This document shows positions 38,982-51,500 of a stretch of DNA of 64,000 nt, one piece after another. The notes beneath the pieces were generated by a model. The model saw nothing but the letters and a program-made list of their open reading frames with translations, had not been told where the DNA came from and ran no database searches. The stretch's first letter is position 1; the number at the start of each line of letters is the position of its first letter. The DNA lies in assembly GCA_011033025.1 (NCBI GenBank), contig WFMF01000073.1:1-64000 (forward strand). The letters are read 5' to 3'. This stretch comes from Beroe forskalii (Eukaryota > Ctenophora > Nuda > Beroida > Beroidae). Both the position numbers and the translations under genes were made by a program.

Positions 38982-41840
38982 TACCTTATTGGCCTTTATT
39001 TAACTGGCCCTTAGACCCCAACTAGTCGGTACATACCGCTGATGCACGTACCGCGATGCGTACCATGAACATGTCCTAACTAGTCGGTACATACCGTGAT
39101 GCGTACCACGGTATGTACCGATTAGTTAGAACATGTTCCGGTACATACCCGAACATATCCTAACTAGTCGGTACATACCGCGTACGTACCGCCTCTGCGC
39201 GCGCATTTATTCCCAAATTTCTTGCGATAAAGAGGTAAAGATTGCAACAAACAAAGGTCAATGATCAAGGCAATTGAAGCAAACCACTAGGTACTTCACA
39301 ACATCAAGAGTCAAAGCCACCAGAGTCAAACTCCGATCCTCCAGAATCAAGGCAAACAGAGTCAAGGCAACAAGTATAAGGCAACCTGAGTCAGTGAGTC
39401 AAGGAAAAGACAGTCAGAGAAAACAAAGGATCGCATAGCAGCATCAAGGAAAATGATGTCTACTGATAGGATGGGCGTCGACCCCTGATAGGATGGGCGC
39501 CGACCCCCGCTGGGTACTGGTCACGTGACCCATATGCCTAGCATGCAGGGGTGGACAGATTGAAACTGTCTGGTAGGGTTGATTGGGTGTCCGGTTCGCT
39601 CTATGCATGCCAGGCCTATAGGTCACGTGAACAGGACCAAGCAGGGGCCAACACCCATCTCACCTGCAGACACCCCGGTTGGAATAAAGGTTAGGCTGGT
39701 TGCCAATCCTGTGCGAGCGAAACGAGCACGGTAGCTTTTGGTTGCGAGCGAGGTGCCGCTGACGGCGCCGAAGCGAAGCTGTAGTAGGGGTCTGGGGGCG
39801 CAGCCCCATGGGTCCAGGGGCAGAGCCCCTGTATAGGGGGTCTAGGGGGGCGAAGCCCCCCGGAAAATTTTTGCTAAAAATGTATAATTTTGCAGGATTT
39901 TCCTTCATTTGAGCAAGAAAATATCCGAGATTTAAACAGCGTGTTTCATTCAAAAATCTCTAATTTTTTGATTCAGAAGCCCCGAGTAGGCTACACATTA
40001 TGTAATTCATAATTATTTCCACCTGACAGACAAAATTTGAATCACTTACTCACTGCTCACTAGTCTTTTGCTCAACCAATTGATGAATTGTAAAAGTAAA
40101 TGTTCATGTTTCAAAGATCAATTGTGTGTCAGGCTTATAACTTAATAACTAACAAATATAATCAGCTAAAAGGCTGTCGTTTGATATATTACTATCCTAA
40201 AAAAAAAAATGGAAGCACAGATTTTTTTTGTTTGATAAGCGCAGTCAAAAACGTCACCTTTACTCATACACAGGAGTTCGAAAAAAACAAATTTCAGGCT
40301 GAATATTGATCATGATTTAATATTGTCTATGTGTCGCTGTATCTTGAATACGAATATTAGATATACTCCTGGTTTTTATTTCTAATTGGATTTTTTTTGT
40401 TAAAATTAAGTCCACTCCTTAAAAGTTAAAACTCGATCAGATCATGCCGACTGGAAGTGCAACCACCGCTTTAGAGAGCTTGCAAGTTGCTGCTCTCAGC
40501 AGCAGTGTTTTACAACAGCTCACCCTCACAATAATCTAATCAGCTGCAACCAGGATTGCAACCAGGATTGCTAGAGAGCCTCCAGGATTGTAAGCTCCGC
40601 TTACAATCCTCTGAAAAAAGTTACAAGTTGGGTTGCTCTGGTTGCGCTAGCATGGTCCATGGAATTCTGGATATATGCTGGATATTATGAGGGAAGTAGA
40701 TAGACTACGCATATCCCTTCTGCAGTAATTATTAAAGCTAGAAGGTGTAATATCATAATATGAATGATACCAACGTAGTATGTACGTTATTCAGTGTTTC
40801 TAATCCTGACTAGTGCTAAGAATAAAATGGGAATTTTATGCATTGCATACTGATGGTGATACAGTGAGTAGCAAACTATGATTGCACGTTTGACTCTCCA
40901 TTTTTGAAAACTGACTGATGTAACAGTAAAATTGTAGCTGCACGCCTAATTTTAAGTCGTTAAATTCTGAAATTTCATGGTTGCTTTAACAAATAATGTT
41001 GCCCAGCTAGGATTGCCAGGATTGCAGGTTATTCCAACCGGGGCAGACACCATTTCCTTGATGCTGCTATGCGATCCGTTGTTTGCTCTGACTCTCTGAT
41101 TGCCTTGACTCAGGTTGCATTATACTGGTTGCCTTGACTCTTGTTGCCTTGACTCTTGTTGCCTTGACTCTGTTTGCCTTGATTCTGGAAGATCGGAGTT
41201 TGACTCTGGAGGCTTTGACTCTTGATGTTGTAAAATACCTAGTGATTTGCTTCAATTACCTTGATCATTGACCTTCGTTTGTTGCAAGCTTCACCTCTTT
41301 ATCGCAAGAAATTTGGGAATAAATGTACACAGCAGAGGCGGTACGTACCGCGGTATGTACCGACTAGTTAGGATTTGTTCCGGGGTATGTACCGCGGAAC
41401 ATGTTCTAACTAATCGGTACATACCGTGGTACGTACCGCGGTATGTACCGACTAGTTGGGGTCTTAAGGACAAAAATAATTTTGAAATTTTTGTCCAAAG
41501 GGCCGATTAAAAAAAGGCCGGTTAAAGGCCAGTAAATTTAGGTCAAATGAAACTTTTATGATCTGCCTTATACAGTGCTAAATTCTCTTGAACATTGTTA
41601 TAGAACAAAATAATGTCCTAAATTGTGATATCAGATCGGGATTTGGGTCTTTCCGTGCAATTTATTAAATAAAAATGGCCATTTTAGAGCATAAAATCTT
41701 TGATCTGGAAACCACCAGAAAACATTTTTGTCCAAGGGGCCAGCTAAAATGGTTCAAAAAAGATTTGATTTTTGTCCATAGGGCTGGTTAAAAAAAGGGC
41801 CGGTTAAAAAAAGGCCGGCTAAATAAAGGCCAATAAGGTA
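38982..41840. mobile_element. DNA transposon with TACCTTATTGGCC termini and long inverted arms, carrying a nested element
   Basis: Termini TACCTTATTGGCCTTTATTT at 38982 and its complement ending at 41840. Inside, longer arms mirror each other: 39015-39445 starts CCCCAACTAGTCGGTACATA and 41047-41460 ends GTACCGACTAGTTGGGG. Both arms carry GAGTCAAGGCAA-type repeats and a TCTTGCGATAAAGAGG block. The tips may be flanked by TA, but the duplication is not certain. The centre is taken up by the CCCGGTTGG element (39674-41042). No transposase was recognised. Confidence 0.7.
39674..41042. mobile_element. hAT-like non-autonomous element, CCCGGTTGGAATAA termini, copy 1 (1369 bp)
   Basis: Inverted tips CCCGGTTGGAATAA and TTATTCCAACCGGG, flanked by an exact 8-bp duplication GCAGACAC (39666-39673 and 41043-41050). 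Eight-base target duplications are the hallmark of hAT transposons. The left part has stacked hairpins (GGGGCGCAGCCCC and GGGGGCGAAGCCCCC types); the right subterminus has repeated CCAGGATTGC. No transposase frame, so it would need one supplied elsewhere. Very close to copy 2 at 47080-51205, and serves as the empty site for the insertion in that copy. Confidence 0.92.
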
Positions 41841-42242
41841 GCTCTTTGTGCTTTTAAGGATTTATAAATTATTTATCAAGATACCTATATTTGTGCCACA
41901 AGCTTGCAATTATCTCCCAATTACTACTTTGGTGACCATAAGTTTTCATGTGTAGTACACAATTTACTGTTGGAACTACTGGTATGACATCAAACCAGCC
42001 TAGGTGAAGCTTTCCAGGATAGATTTGGTCCGAGTGGCTTTGAATTCAATAGCAAAACCATTGATTCTCTTATCATCATACACAATTATATAGAATGGAT
42101 TAAGAAACTATCAATTGGTTACCTTACTGTAGTTAAAATTGCCCAAAATTATGACCTATAAACATATATCATTTGTACTTTTTGCACTAGATTGTCATAG
42201 ACAATCCTTTCCAATGAAATAACCCTGTTATATCCTAGATTC

Positions 42243-44555
42243 ATGTCAAATGAGCATGAAGTTGTATTCAATTCAGGAATCACAAAAAGTCAAAATGAAG
42301 CATTTCATTTTATCAATGGTGAAGGAAAGAATATATTTAATAATACTTGGAATCAAGACACAAAACCAGTTGAAATGTATCGGACTGACTTAATTAGTGC
42401 CATGAAAGTGCCAGATTATCAAGTCTTGTCTGATGATTTCATTAAGATAACTGATGCTTGGAAAGAGGAATATGACAAAGGAGTTCAAGTACCTGTTAAT
42501 ATAGAAAGTCTTCCTCAGTCTCAATTTAATGTGATTGAGATACCATGTAATGAATATAAAAATTGGGACTTGCCTGAACAATATCAAACATGGAAACCAA
42601 GCAAATGCATACTGGATGAGGTAATTGATGGATCAATCCCTGACCCCATTTATGACATGGATGAAGATGATTATACCTTTTTTAATTCAATGAATTCCAT
42701 TAAAGACACAAATCATTCTATATCAGAAGTCGAATTTGAAACTATTTTCACATACTTTGATTGCTTATGCCATATCAACATGGTGAAAAAGTATCAAAAG
42801 ATTTGACTCATAGTATACAGTTTGATGATTCTGTGTTTTGTGAAGTTTGTAAAGATATCTATAGTGAACCCGACAATGAAATGATATTTTGTGATATGTG
42901 TAATATATGTGTTCATCAAAGTTGTTATGGTATATCTGCCATTCCTCAGGGTGACTGGCTTTGTTCACCTTGTAAGGCCAGCTGCTTAACTCCTGTTTGC
43001 TTACTATGTATGCAAGGGGATGGTGCTTTCAAAGCCACCTCTCACAAAGAGTGGGTTCATGTATTTTGTGCACTATGGATTCCTGAGGTAGGCTTTGGAA
43101 ATGTTGAAAAAATGGCCCCCATTACAAGAATTAAACAAATCCCAGCATCTCGCTGGTCATTGACTTGCTGTTTTTGCCAGGAGAGAGTAGGAACTTGTAT
43201 TCAATGTTCTGAGAAGACTTGCTTTGTTTCATTTCACCCAACATGTGCATATATTAATCAGTGCCATATGATGACTTCATTTGGTAATGGTGAAGGAGAG
43301 CTGGATGTTGTAAGAAACTTTGCATACTGCCTAAAAGCATACTCCACTAAAAGAAGAAGAGCCTCTCAATAGTCAAACCATCATTTTACCATTGTATAGA
43401 AATAAGGATATTCACCCCTTGCATAACAATCAAGCAAAAATAACAAGAAGTATTCAAAAAGAATTTTTTAACTTCATTGATATACCAGAAATTGCTTCAG
43501 CCCTTAAAATTAGTGAAAGTGTCATCAAATTTACTTATGACTACTGGAAAGAAAAGAGGAAACTGAATGGCAATAACCCCTTAATTGCTTTGCCTCCACT
43601 TGGTGATTTAGTTGATAAGTCTTTTGATTTCTCTACAGATGCTAATGTAAAGAATGAAATTGATCCTTTCCTGAAGCTTGTTTCACTTCGTCAAGATTTA
43701 GAACGTGCTAGGGTCCTTTGTCACATGGCATTAAGAAGAGAAAATTGAAGAAAAGTTAATTGCATCTTATTTGCCATTAATTGAATTTTGTTTGGTAAGA
43801 CAGATGGAATTCCCCATCAGTGATCAGATGTTACACTCTCAAAAATTGTGTAATGAAGGAAATCTTCCTGCAAGTGATGATGATGCTTCCTTGACTTGTC
43901 ACAATCAAATATTTTCTGCTCCCCAATTAAAGAGATTTCAAATTTTACTGATATCACTTCTCAGCCAAATGCTATTAATGATAAGTCAAAGAATGAAGAT
44001 ATGATTGTAGCTCATGAAGTAGTATTGAAGGGGAAAAAGATAGGAAATCATTCAGATAGCATTGATTCAGATTCCCTGGCTTATACTTATCATTCAAGTG
44101 AAGATCCTGAGTGGCATGGTGAATCAATGAAAAAGAAAAGAAAAAAGAAGGCTCTTGGTCCTAAAAAGAATATCTTTAATGCCAATGCCTCTCAATATAC
44201 ACAAAAAGTAACAATTGAATTAAGTGAAAAGAGTGATGTACCTTCAAGTATGGATGAATCATGTAACTTTTCTACACCTCCAAGCTCACCTGAATTTGAT
44301 TTACTTGAAAATCAGTTATCAGCTGTAGGAGTTTCTTTGAAGCGCAAGAATTGCTCAGATTCAAGCTCTTACAATAATGCATATTTAAATGATGCAATAA
44401 CACCTCCCTCTCCCATAGATGATAAGGAGAACCTTTGTGTAGATCCTGAAGTCAATACTGAACATGAAAATGTCACTTCTGCCACATCTAATGAGTCTCG
44501 AAGATCTAAGCGTCATAAGCCAAATCCCAAATATAAAATATATGATGATACATAA
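42243..44555 (+). CDS. JADE: JADE-like PHD-finger protein, intronless, four frame breaks
   Basis: JADE proteins are scaffolds of the HBO1 (KAT7) acetyltransferase complex and direct it to histone H4. Segments in order: 42243-42800 with the EPL-like block (YRTDLISAMKVPD, WKEEYDKGVQVPV); about 42801-43335 with PHD1 (CEVC, CDMC, H-x2-C, CSPC, all eight C4HC3 ligands present), the zinc knuckle and an extended PHD2 (HVFCALWIPEVGFG, ITRIKQIPASRWSLTC, FHPTCAY); 43336-43745 with the conserved helix region (EFFNFIDIPEIASALKI, LRQDLERARVLCHMALRRE); then a Ser/Lys-rich tail to the stop at 44553-44555. Breaks fall near 42800, 43333, 43744 and 43905. Three lie at A runs and one beside a C run, so assembly indels are as likely as true mutations. 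No intron is visible in 2.3 kb, unlike the neighbouring genes, so it may be a retrogene or a recent pseudogene. The first in-frame ATG is used. Confidence 0.85.
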
Positions 44556-45560
44556 TATTCTATAATTGATTTGAAGGATAGTTAAATAACTCTTAAATTG
44601 TTTTCAACAACTAAACTTATATTGCTCTTTATTTTCACTTAATTACTTATGTAGGTTTTACTTTTAAGGATTGTCTATTTTCTATGAATCTATGAGATGT
44701 ATTCCATGGTTTTTTGTACAAATTTCTTTTTATTTTCAATCCTTTCATTCAAAAATTTGCATGCATATTTAACACCCAATAGGTATTACTTGTTAAATTC
44801 AACAGAGAAAACAGAAATCATGGATTACACAGCAGGATAACCACTTTTTTAATTATTATGTTGTAACTTATTGTTTTTATGTGAATGTTGTTCTAATACA
44901 CATTATAATATATTAATTAATTGACCCATTATTACATTAATTATTATCTTGTATGATTTCATGAATTTTCAACTGAACACAATTGTTCTGAATCAGGTAC
45001 AGTTTTTGTTTTTTTTCATCTAAGCAGGGATTATGAAAAGATAATATAATAATAATAATTATGAAAAGATATTTAATGAAAAGATATTTAATGAAATAAA
45101 TTAACTTGGATTTCTCATTGTAAATGTGGTATCTCACTGCATAGCTTAGATTGTAAACTATAAAGTATAAAGCTATATTATAGAAAGTTACAAATTCGGC
45201 CAAATGTGGATTAACACGATAAAAATGACAAGTAATGCGGTGAAAGCATGAATCAAAATGGTGAAGTGGACAATAAGACTGCACAACAGTGATTTAACAT
45301 GGAAAAAGTATGAGAATACCAAAAAAGCAAAACAACAAAAGCTATACAACAAAACTCAAAATAACATATTTTACTATCTGGTAGGTATAACCCCACCACA
45401 ATATGGTGAATAGTATATGTTAGTATACAAACGTAATATTTCCAAGTTTTATATCTTTGAATATTTTGCTGGATCTGATCTTTTATTTTTACAAATAAAT
45501 TATAGTGTAGTTAATCATAACAACTCTGATGTATAGGGAATGTCAAGAAGCTAATATGAG
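44556..45560. other. AT-rich intergenic stretch
   Basis: Presumed 3' flank of the JADE-like gene and 5' flank of the TOG gene. No exon or RNA gene recognised. No poly(A) tract marking a retrocopy end is obvious after 44555. Confidence 0.5.
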
Positions 45561-48500
45561 ATGAGCATAATTGATAAATTAGAGGATCTTGAGAAGCAGG
45601 TCTGGTCCTCAGATTTGTATGTCAGACAAGAGGCAAGCTCAGAACTTCTCACAGTCCTATCAGAAGCTACTGATGATGTCTTTGATGGATCTTTCCAGTG
45701 GGACTCCATGTGCAATGGTCTTATCAAGTGGATTTCAGGCACCAACTTCAAAGTGAATGAAATTCAAAATTCAAAATTTCTTTTCATAACTCATAAGTTA
45801 ACATGATATCGCGATAACTGTTTGCTGTTAATACTGATTTGTAATGTTTCTTTGTCTTATTGTTATGTAAACTCAAGGTTGTTTTGTCGATAATGTCATG
45901 TAGGTCATGCCAAATGTCTCAGGTGTTGGCTCTGATTCCCAACAAAACATGTAAACACTGATCATGTGCAATATAACAAGTGTAACAGCCTTGCCTAATG
46001 CTCCATTTAATTTGCTATATATAACTGTAGCTCTGTAGTATCAAAGATGGGCACTGTCCTAGCTAAATCACTCATGTTGCTATGGCAACTGATTCTTTGC
46101 AGTGTGCCCTGATGTTTTCTGAATTATAATTTATGCAAGTCATTCTTTACATACAATTTAAAGCATCTATAAAGCCATTATTGTAATACAATATGCCTTT
46201 ATAGTCGAAAGGAACTAAATTAATAATATAAGTTCTCAACGTGCATCGAAAATTTGAAATAAATTTAGATTATATGGCCCTCTTCTGTTCGTTAAATTGA
46301 ACTGAGGATCAGCTATGAATTACAAGTGCTGAAGTGCTTAAGTGGTTTTAAATTTAGGACCCAATAGGCAAAAATATTATGTTTATGATCATGAAATTTA
46401 ACCTAGCCCGTTGAAATTGGTTCATTCAAAGCTACATTCCAAACTGCAGTTTAAGTCATGGAGGTGGTGATTTGTAATTTAACATAGTACAAATACTGTA
46501 CTCAAGTACAAAGACGATGAATTAATTCAAACGTTTAAACCAATGTCTATGAACACGTCACGTCTCAGCTCATGAAAGCATGAGATCATATTTTAAGCAT
46601 CTAGTAAGATGTTTCTCTTAAAATAAATTCGATAGATCATATCGATAGACGATAGATCACATTATTTCCAGGATTACTGGTTTAGATTTAGAACAATGAA
46701 CGGCAATTAACTTAATTGTGATTATTAAAATTTTTAACGCATTTACTGAAATTCAACTGAGATTTTCCTCCTTGAAGTTGATGACTTCTCGTATGGCAAA
46801 GCGTTATTCATTCCAGTTAGCTTGTGTTGGCAATCATAATCAATGATTATTAGTTTAAAATCACTGAATACCAATTATTTATAAAAATCACACAGTGAAT
46901 AATTACTGCGACATCCACCAAATCAATATTGCTTACTGTAGTAACGATGGCGCTTTGAAGTCTGGAGGAATGCTACGTACATCATGTGCATAGTGAATCA
47001 TAAGTTGTAAAATGTAAAATGTAACTTTGTAAGATTTGTGGAAAATTGTTACTTTTTTCAAAGTATGCTTAATATTTAGCCCGGTTGGAATAAAGGTTAG
47101 GCTGGTTGCCAATCCTGTGCGAGCGAAACGAGCACGGTAGCTTTTGGTTGCAAGCTTAGGGTGCCGCTAAGCGGCGCCGAGCGAAGCGTAGCAGGGGTCT
47201 GAGCAGCCCCATGGGGTCCAGGGGCAGAGCCCCCATGGGGGTCTAGGGGGCGAAGCCCCCCCGGAAAATTTTTGCTAAAAATGTATAATTTTGCAGGGTT
47301 TTCCTTCATTTGAGCAAGAAAATATCCGAGATTTAAACAGCGTGTTTCATTCAAAAATCTCTAATTTTTTGATTCAGAAGCCCCTTGAGTAGGCTACATT
47401 ATGTAATTCATAATTATTTCCACCTGACAGACAAAATTTGAATCACTTACTCACTGCTCACTAGTCTTTTTGCTCAACCAATTGATGAATTGTAAAAGTA
47501 AATGTTCATGTTTCAAAGATCAATTGTGTGTCAGGCTTATAACTTAATAACTAACAAATATAATCAGCTAAAAGGCTGTCGTTTGATATATTACTATCCT
47601 AAAAAATGGAAGCACAGATTTTTTTTGTTTGATAAGCTGAGTCAAAACGTCACCTTTACTCATACACAGGAGTTCGAAAAAAAACAAATTTCAGGCTGAA
47701 TATTGATCATGATTTAATATTGTCTATGTGTCGCTGTATCTTGAATACGAATATTAGATATACTCCTGGTTTTTATTTCTAATTGGATTTTTGTTTTTGT
47801 TAAAATTAAGTCCACTCCTTAAAAGTAAAAACTCGATCAGATCATGCCGACTGGAAGTGCAACCACCGCTTTAGAGAGCTTGCAAGTTGCTGCTCTCAGC
47901 AGCAGTGTTTTACTACAGCTCACCCTCACAATAATCTAATCAGCTGCAACCAGGATTGCAACCAGGATTGCTAGAGCCTCCAGGGATTGTAAGCTCCGCT
48001 TACAATCCTCTGAAAAAAGTTACAAGTTGGGTTGCTCTGGTTGCGCTAGCATGGTCCATGGAATTCTGGATATATGCTGGATATTATGAGGGAAGTAGAT
48101 AGACTACGCATATCCCTTCTGCAGTAATTATTAAAGCTAGAAGGTGTAATATCATAATATGAATGATACCAACGTAGTATGTACGTTATTCAGTGTTTCT
48201 AATCCTGACTAGTGCTAAGAATAAAATGGGAATTTTATGCATTGCATACTGATGGTGATACAGGGGGGGGGGGGTAAGGCAAACTTTGGCAAACTTTGGC
48301 AAACGCTTCCACTTTTTTTGGAGTTTGCCAAAAAAAGTGTTTGCCAAAGTTTGCCATAGTTTGCCAAAGTTTGCCATAGTTTGCCAAAGTTTGCCAAAAA
48401 TACCCCAAAAATTTTGTAATTTCTGATTTCTTGTCCACAGTGCATACAGAACGTGTGCATAATGGTTTTCAAAGGAGCTGAATCGATATCCAATGCTTAA

Positions 48501-51500
48501 TTTTCATTTAGACCTTCCCCTTCGAGGCTTTACGCCTGGACCTTCCCTCTCCAAGCACCATACTGTTTACAAAAAGGTATCCTAAGGCTGAAGGACCAGG
48601 GTTAGAAATTTCGAGAACCCTTTCGTTCGAGAAAAGAGATGTTTATAATTCCCAGGGCCTAGGCATGGATCCATGTATCTACTTTCTACTATAACTTTCA
48701 GATAACATGATACCACAACATGATACTGCAAAATGGTACCACAGGAACATGACCAAAATTAGCCTGCATTAGTGTCCATGGGGCCGGAGGCTGAGTGTAG
48801 GGTAATTTCAAAAATTTGCCTTCATTGAGGCTTATGGTTGCAATAGTCTAATTTTCGAAAAAAGCCTCCACTGTTGAGGCTAATTAGCGTTCACTAGCTT
48901 CCATTAGCCTCCACTCAACCTCTATGGAGGCTTAAATTTTGATGTAGCTCCACTGAAGAATAAGCCTCCATTAGCCTACACGGAAACTGAAATATAACAT
49001 TTTCGCGGAGGCTAAAGCATTAAAATGGAGCCTAGTGGAGGCTATTCGGAGGCTCACTGGAGCCTTAATCAATTAGCTGAAACTGGTAAAATGTGCACTA
49101 ATTTAGTAATTTGAAAAACAATTTATAGATTCAAACTTTCAGATGGCTCCAACTATCCTCCACTGGGCACCACTCAGCCTCCAATACGCTCCACTCCGCC
49201 TCCAATACGCTCCACTCCGCCTCCACACAGCCTCCACTAGGCTCCACTCCGCCTTAACTAGGCTCCACTCTGCCTCCACTAGGCTTCACACAGCCTCCAC
49301 TAGGCTCCACTCAGCCTCCACTAGGCTCCAGACAGCCTCCACTAGGCTCCACACAGCCTCCACTAGACTCCACTCAGCCTCCAAGAGGCTCCACACAATC
49401 TCCACTAGGCTCCACTCAGCCTCTACTAGGCTCAACTCAGCCTCCACTAGGCTCCACTCAGCTTCCACTAGGCTCCACTCAGCCTCTACAAGGCTCCACT
49501 CAGCCTCCACTAGGCTCCACTCAGCTTTCACTAGGTTCCACACAACCTCCACTAGGTTCCACACAACCTCCACTAGGCCCCACTAGCCTCCACTAGGCTC
49601 CACTCAGCTTCCACTAGGCTCCACTCAGCCTCTACTAGGCTCCACTCAGCCTCCACTAGGCTCCACTCAGCCTCTACTAAGCTCCACTCAGCCTCCACTA
49701 GGCTCCACACAGCCTCCACTACTATAAAGTGAAGGCTGAGTGGAGCCTAGTGGAGAGTGATTGGCGCCTAGTGGAGGCTGTGTGGAACCTAGTAGAGGCT
49801 GAATGGAGCCTAGTGGAGGCTGAGTGGAGCCTAGTGGACCACTAGTCTCTACAAAGCTTCCAATAGTCTTCACACAGCCTCCATTAGGCTTTACATAACC
49901 TCCACTAGGCTCCAGTAAGCCTCCACTAGGCTCCACACAGCCTCCACCAGACTCCAGTCAGCCTCCACTAGGCTCTAATCAGCCTCCACTACTCCACTAG
50001 GCTCCACACAGGCTCCACTCAGGCTCCAATCAGCCTCTACTAGGCTCCACTCAACCAAAACTCAACCTCTTCACAGCCTCCACTACTAGTGTAGGCTAAG
50101 TGGAGCCTAGTGTAGAGTGGTTGGAGGCTGAATGGAGCCTAATGGCTCTGCAAAGCCTCCACTAGGCTCCAGACAGCCTCCATTAGGCTCTACACAGCCT
50201 CCACTCAACCTCTACTGGGCTCCGAGCAGCCTCCACTACTAGTGAAGGCTAAGTGGAGTCTAGTGGAGGATGAGTGGAGGCTGAGTTGAGCCTAGTGGAC
50301 CACTAGGTTCCACACAGCTTCTACTAGGCTCTACAAAGCCTCCACTAGGCTCCAATCACTCTCCACTAGGCTCCGCTCAGTCTTCACTAAGCTCCACACA
50401 GCTTCTACTAGGCTCTACAAAGCCCCCACTGGGATCCACTCGGCCTTCACTAGGCTCCTCAGAGCCTCCACTAGGCTCCACTATGCCTCCACTTGGTTCC
50501 ACTCAACCTTCACTAGGCAATTAGCATTCTCAACATGTCGGGTTATGTTGCAGGAATCCATGGAAACTGGCCAATGGTCACGGTGGGGCCTTACTATTGA
50601 TTTTATGCTGCAGTATCAGACTTATGTAGCGTGGATGCTTCGGTTTTTGGGCTCCATACAACAGTTTGATCGACAGTTTGATCGACTACTTAGTACTTGA
50701 ATGCTTTAAATTTAAAGTAAGAGGTAATGAAATATCGTATTTGTTACTGTAGCCTTCTACTCTATTCAATGTCGATGTAGTCTCTGTTACAGCTTCTGGA
50801 TAACGTCAAAATGTGAAACAGACCTTGGGAATCGATTCAGCATCTTTAAAAATAATACTATGGGTACCTAAAGTGTTGCCAAAGTGGCTAGAAAGGTGTT
50901 TTATTTTTGGCAAACTTTGGCAAACTTTGGCAAATGCTTCCACTTTTTTTCGAGTTTGCCAAAAAAAGTGTTTGCCAAAGTTTGCCATAGTTTGCCAAAG
51001 TTTGCCTTACCCCCTCCCCTGATACAGTGAGTAGCAAACTATGATTGCACGTTTGACTCTCCATTTTTGAAAACTGACTGATGTAACAGTAAAATTGTAG
51101 CTGCACGCCTAATTTTAAGTCGTTAAATTCTGAAATTTCATGGTTGCTTTAACAAATAATGTTGCCCAGCTAGGATTGCCAGGATTGCAGGTTATTCCAA
51201 CCGGGATATTTAGATATACCTGACAGGTGCACATTTAAAGAATTTCGTATCTCATGATATTATATCATCTCCACTTTGTTCCTCATAAAACCTGAAAACA
51301 GTATACAAACGTCTGAGAATTATCTCCAATCTCTCAATATCGTGCTACATTTGAAGTAAGCTCTCCGAGAACTTCACTTTGTCACGTGTAGAACTGTTGT
51401 TATCATTATTATATAAAACTTGGATAGTTTGACTTCACTACCGCCAAAGTGCTATTTAAATCTACACGTTGTAGCAGTTTATATAAACTCTTTTGTATAT

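Larger units (their letters stand above)
47080..51205. mobile_element. hAT-like non-autonomous element, CCCGGTTGGAATAA termini, copy 2 with nested insertion
   Basis: Same tips as copy 1, flanked by an exact 8-bp duplication ATATTTAG (47072-47079 and 51206-51213). Removing the nested element and one copy of its duplication leaves about 1362 bp, nearly identical to the 1369 bp of copy 1. Small differences are mostly single-base indels in runs. It lies in the intron of the TOG gene. Confidence 0.93.

Noticed and set aside
42783-42830. Possible tiny intron (GTATCAAAAG to ATACAG) at the first JADE frame break
   Set aside because: It is 30 bases, too short for a spliceosomal intron, and as a multiple of three it would not repair the frame.
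49143-49586. 147-residue heptad protein (STRLHSA repeats)
   Set aside because: It is explained by a 21-bp repeat that stays open on both strands. It has no start context or non-repeat domain.
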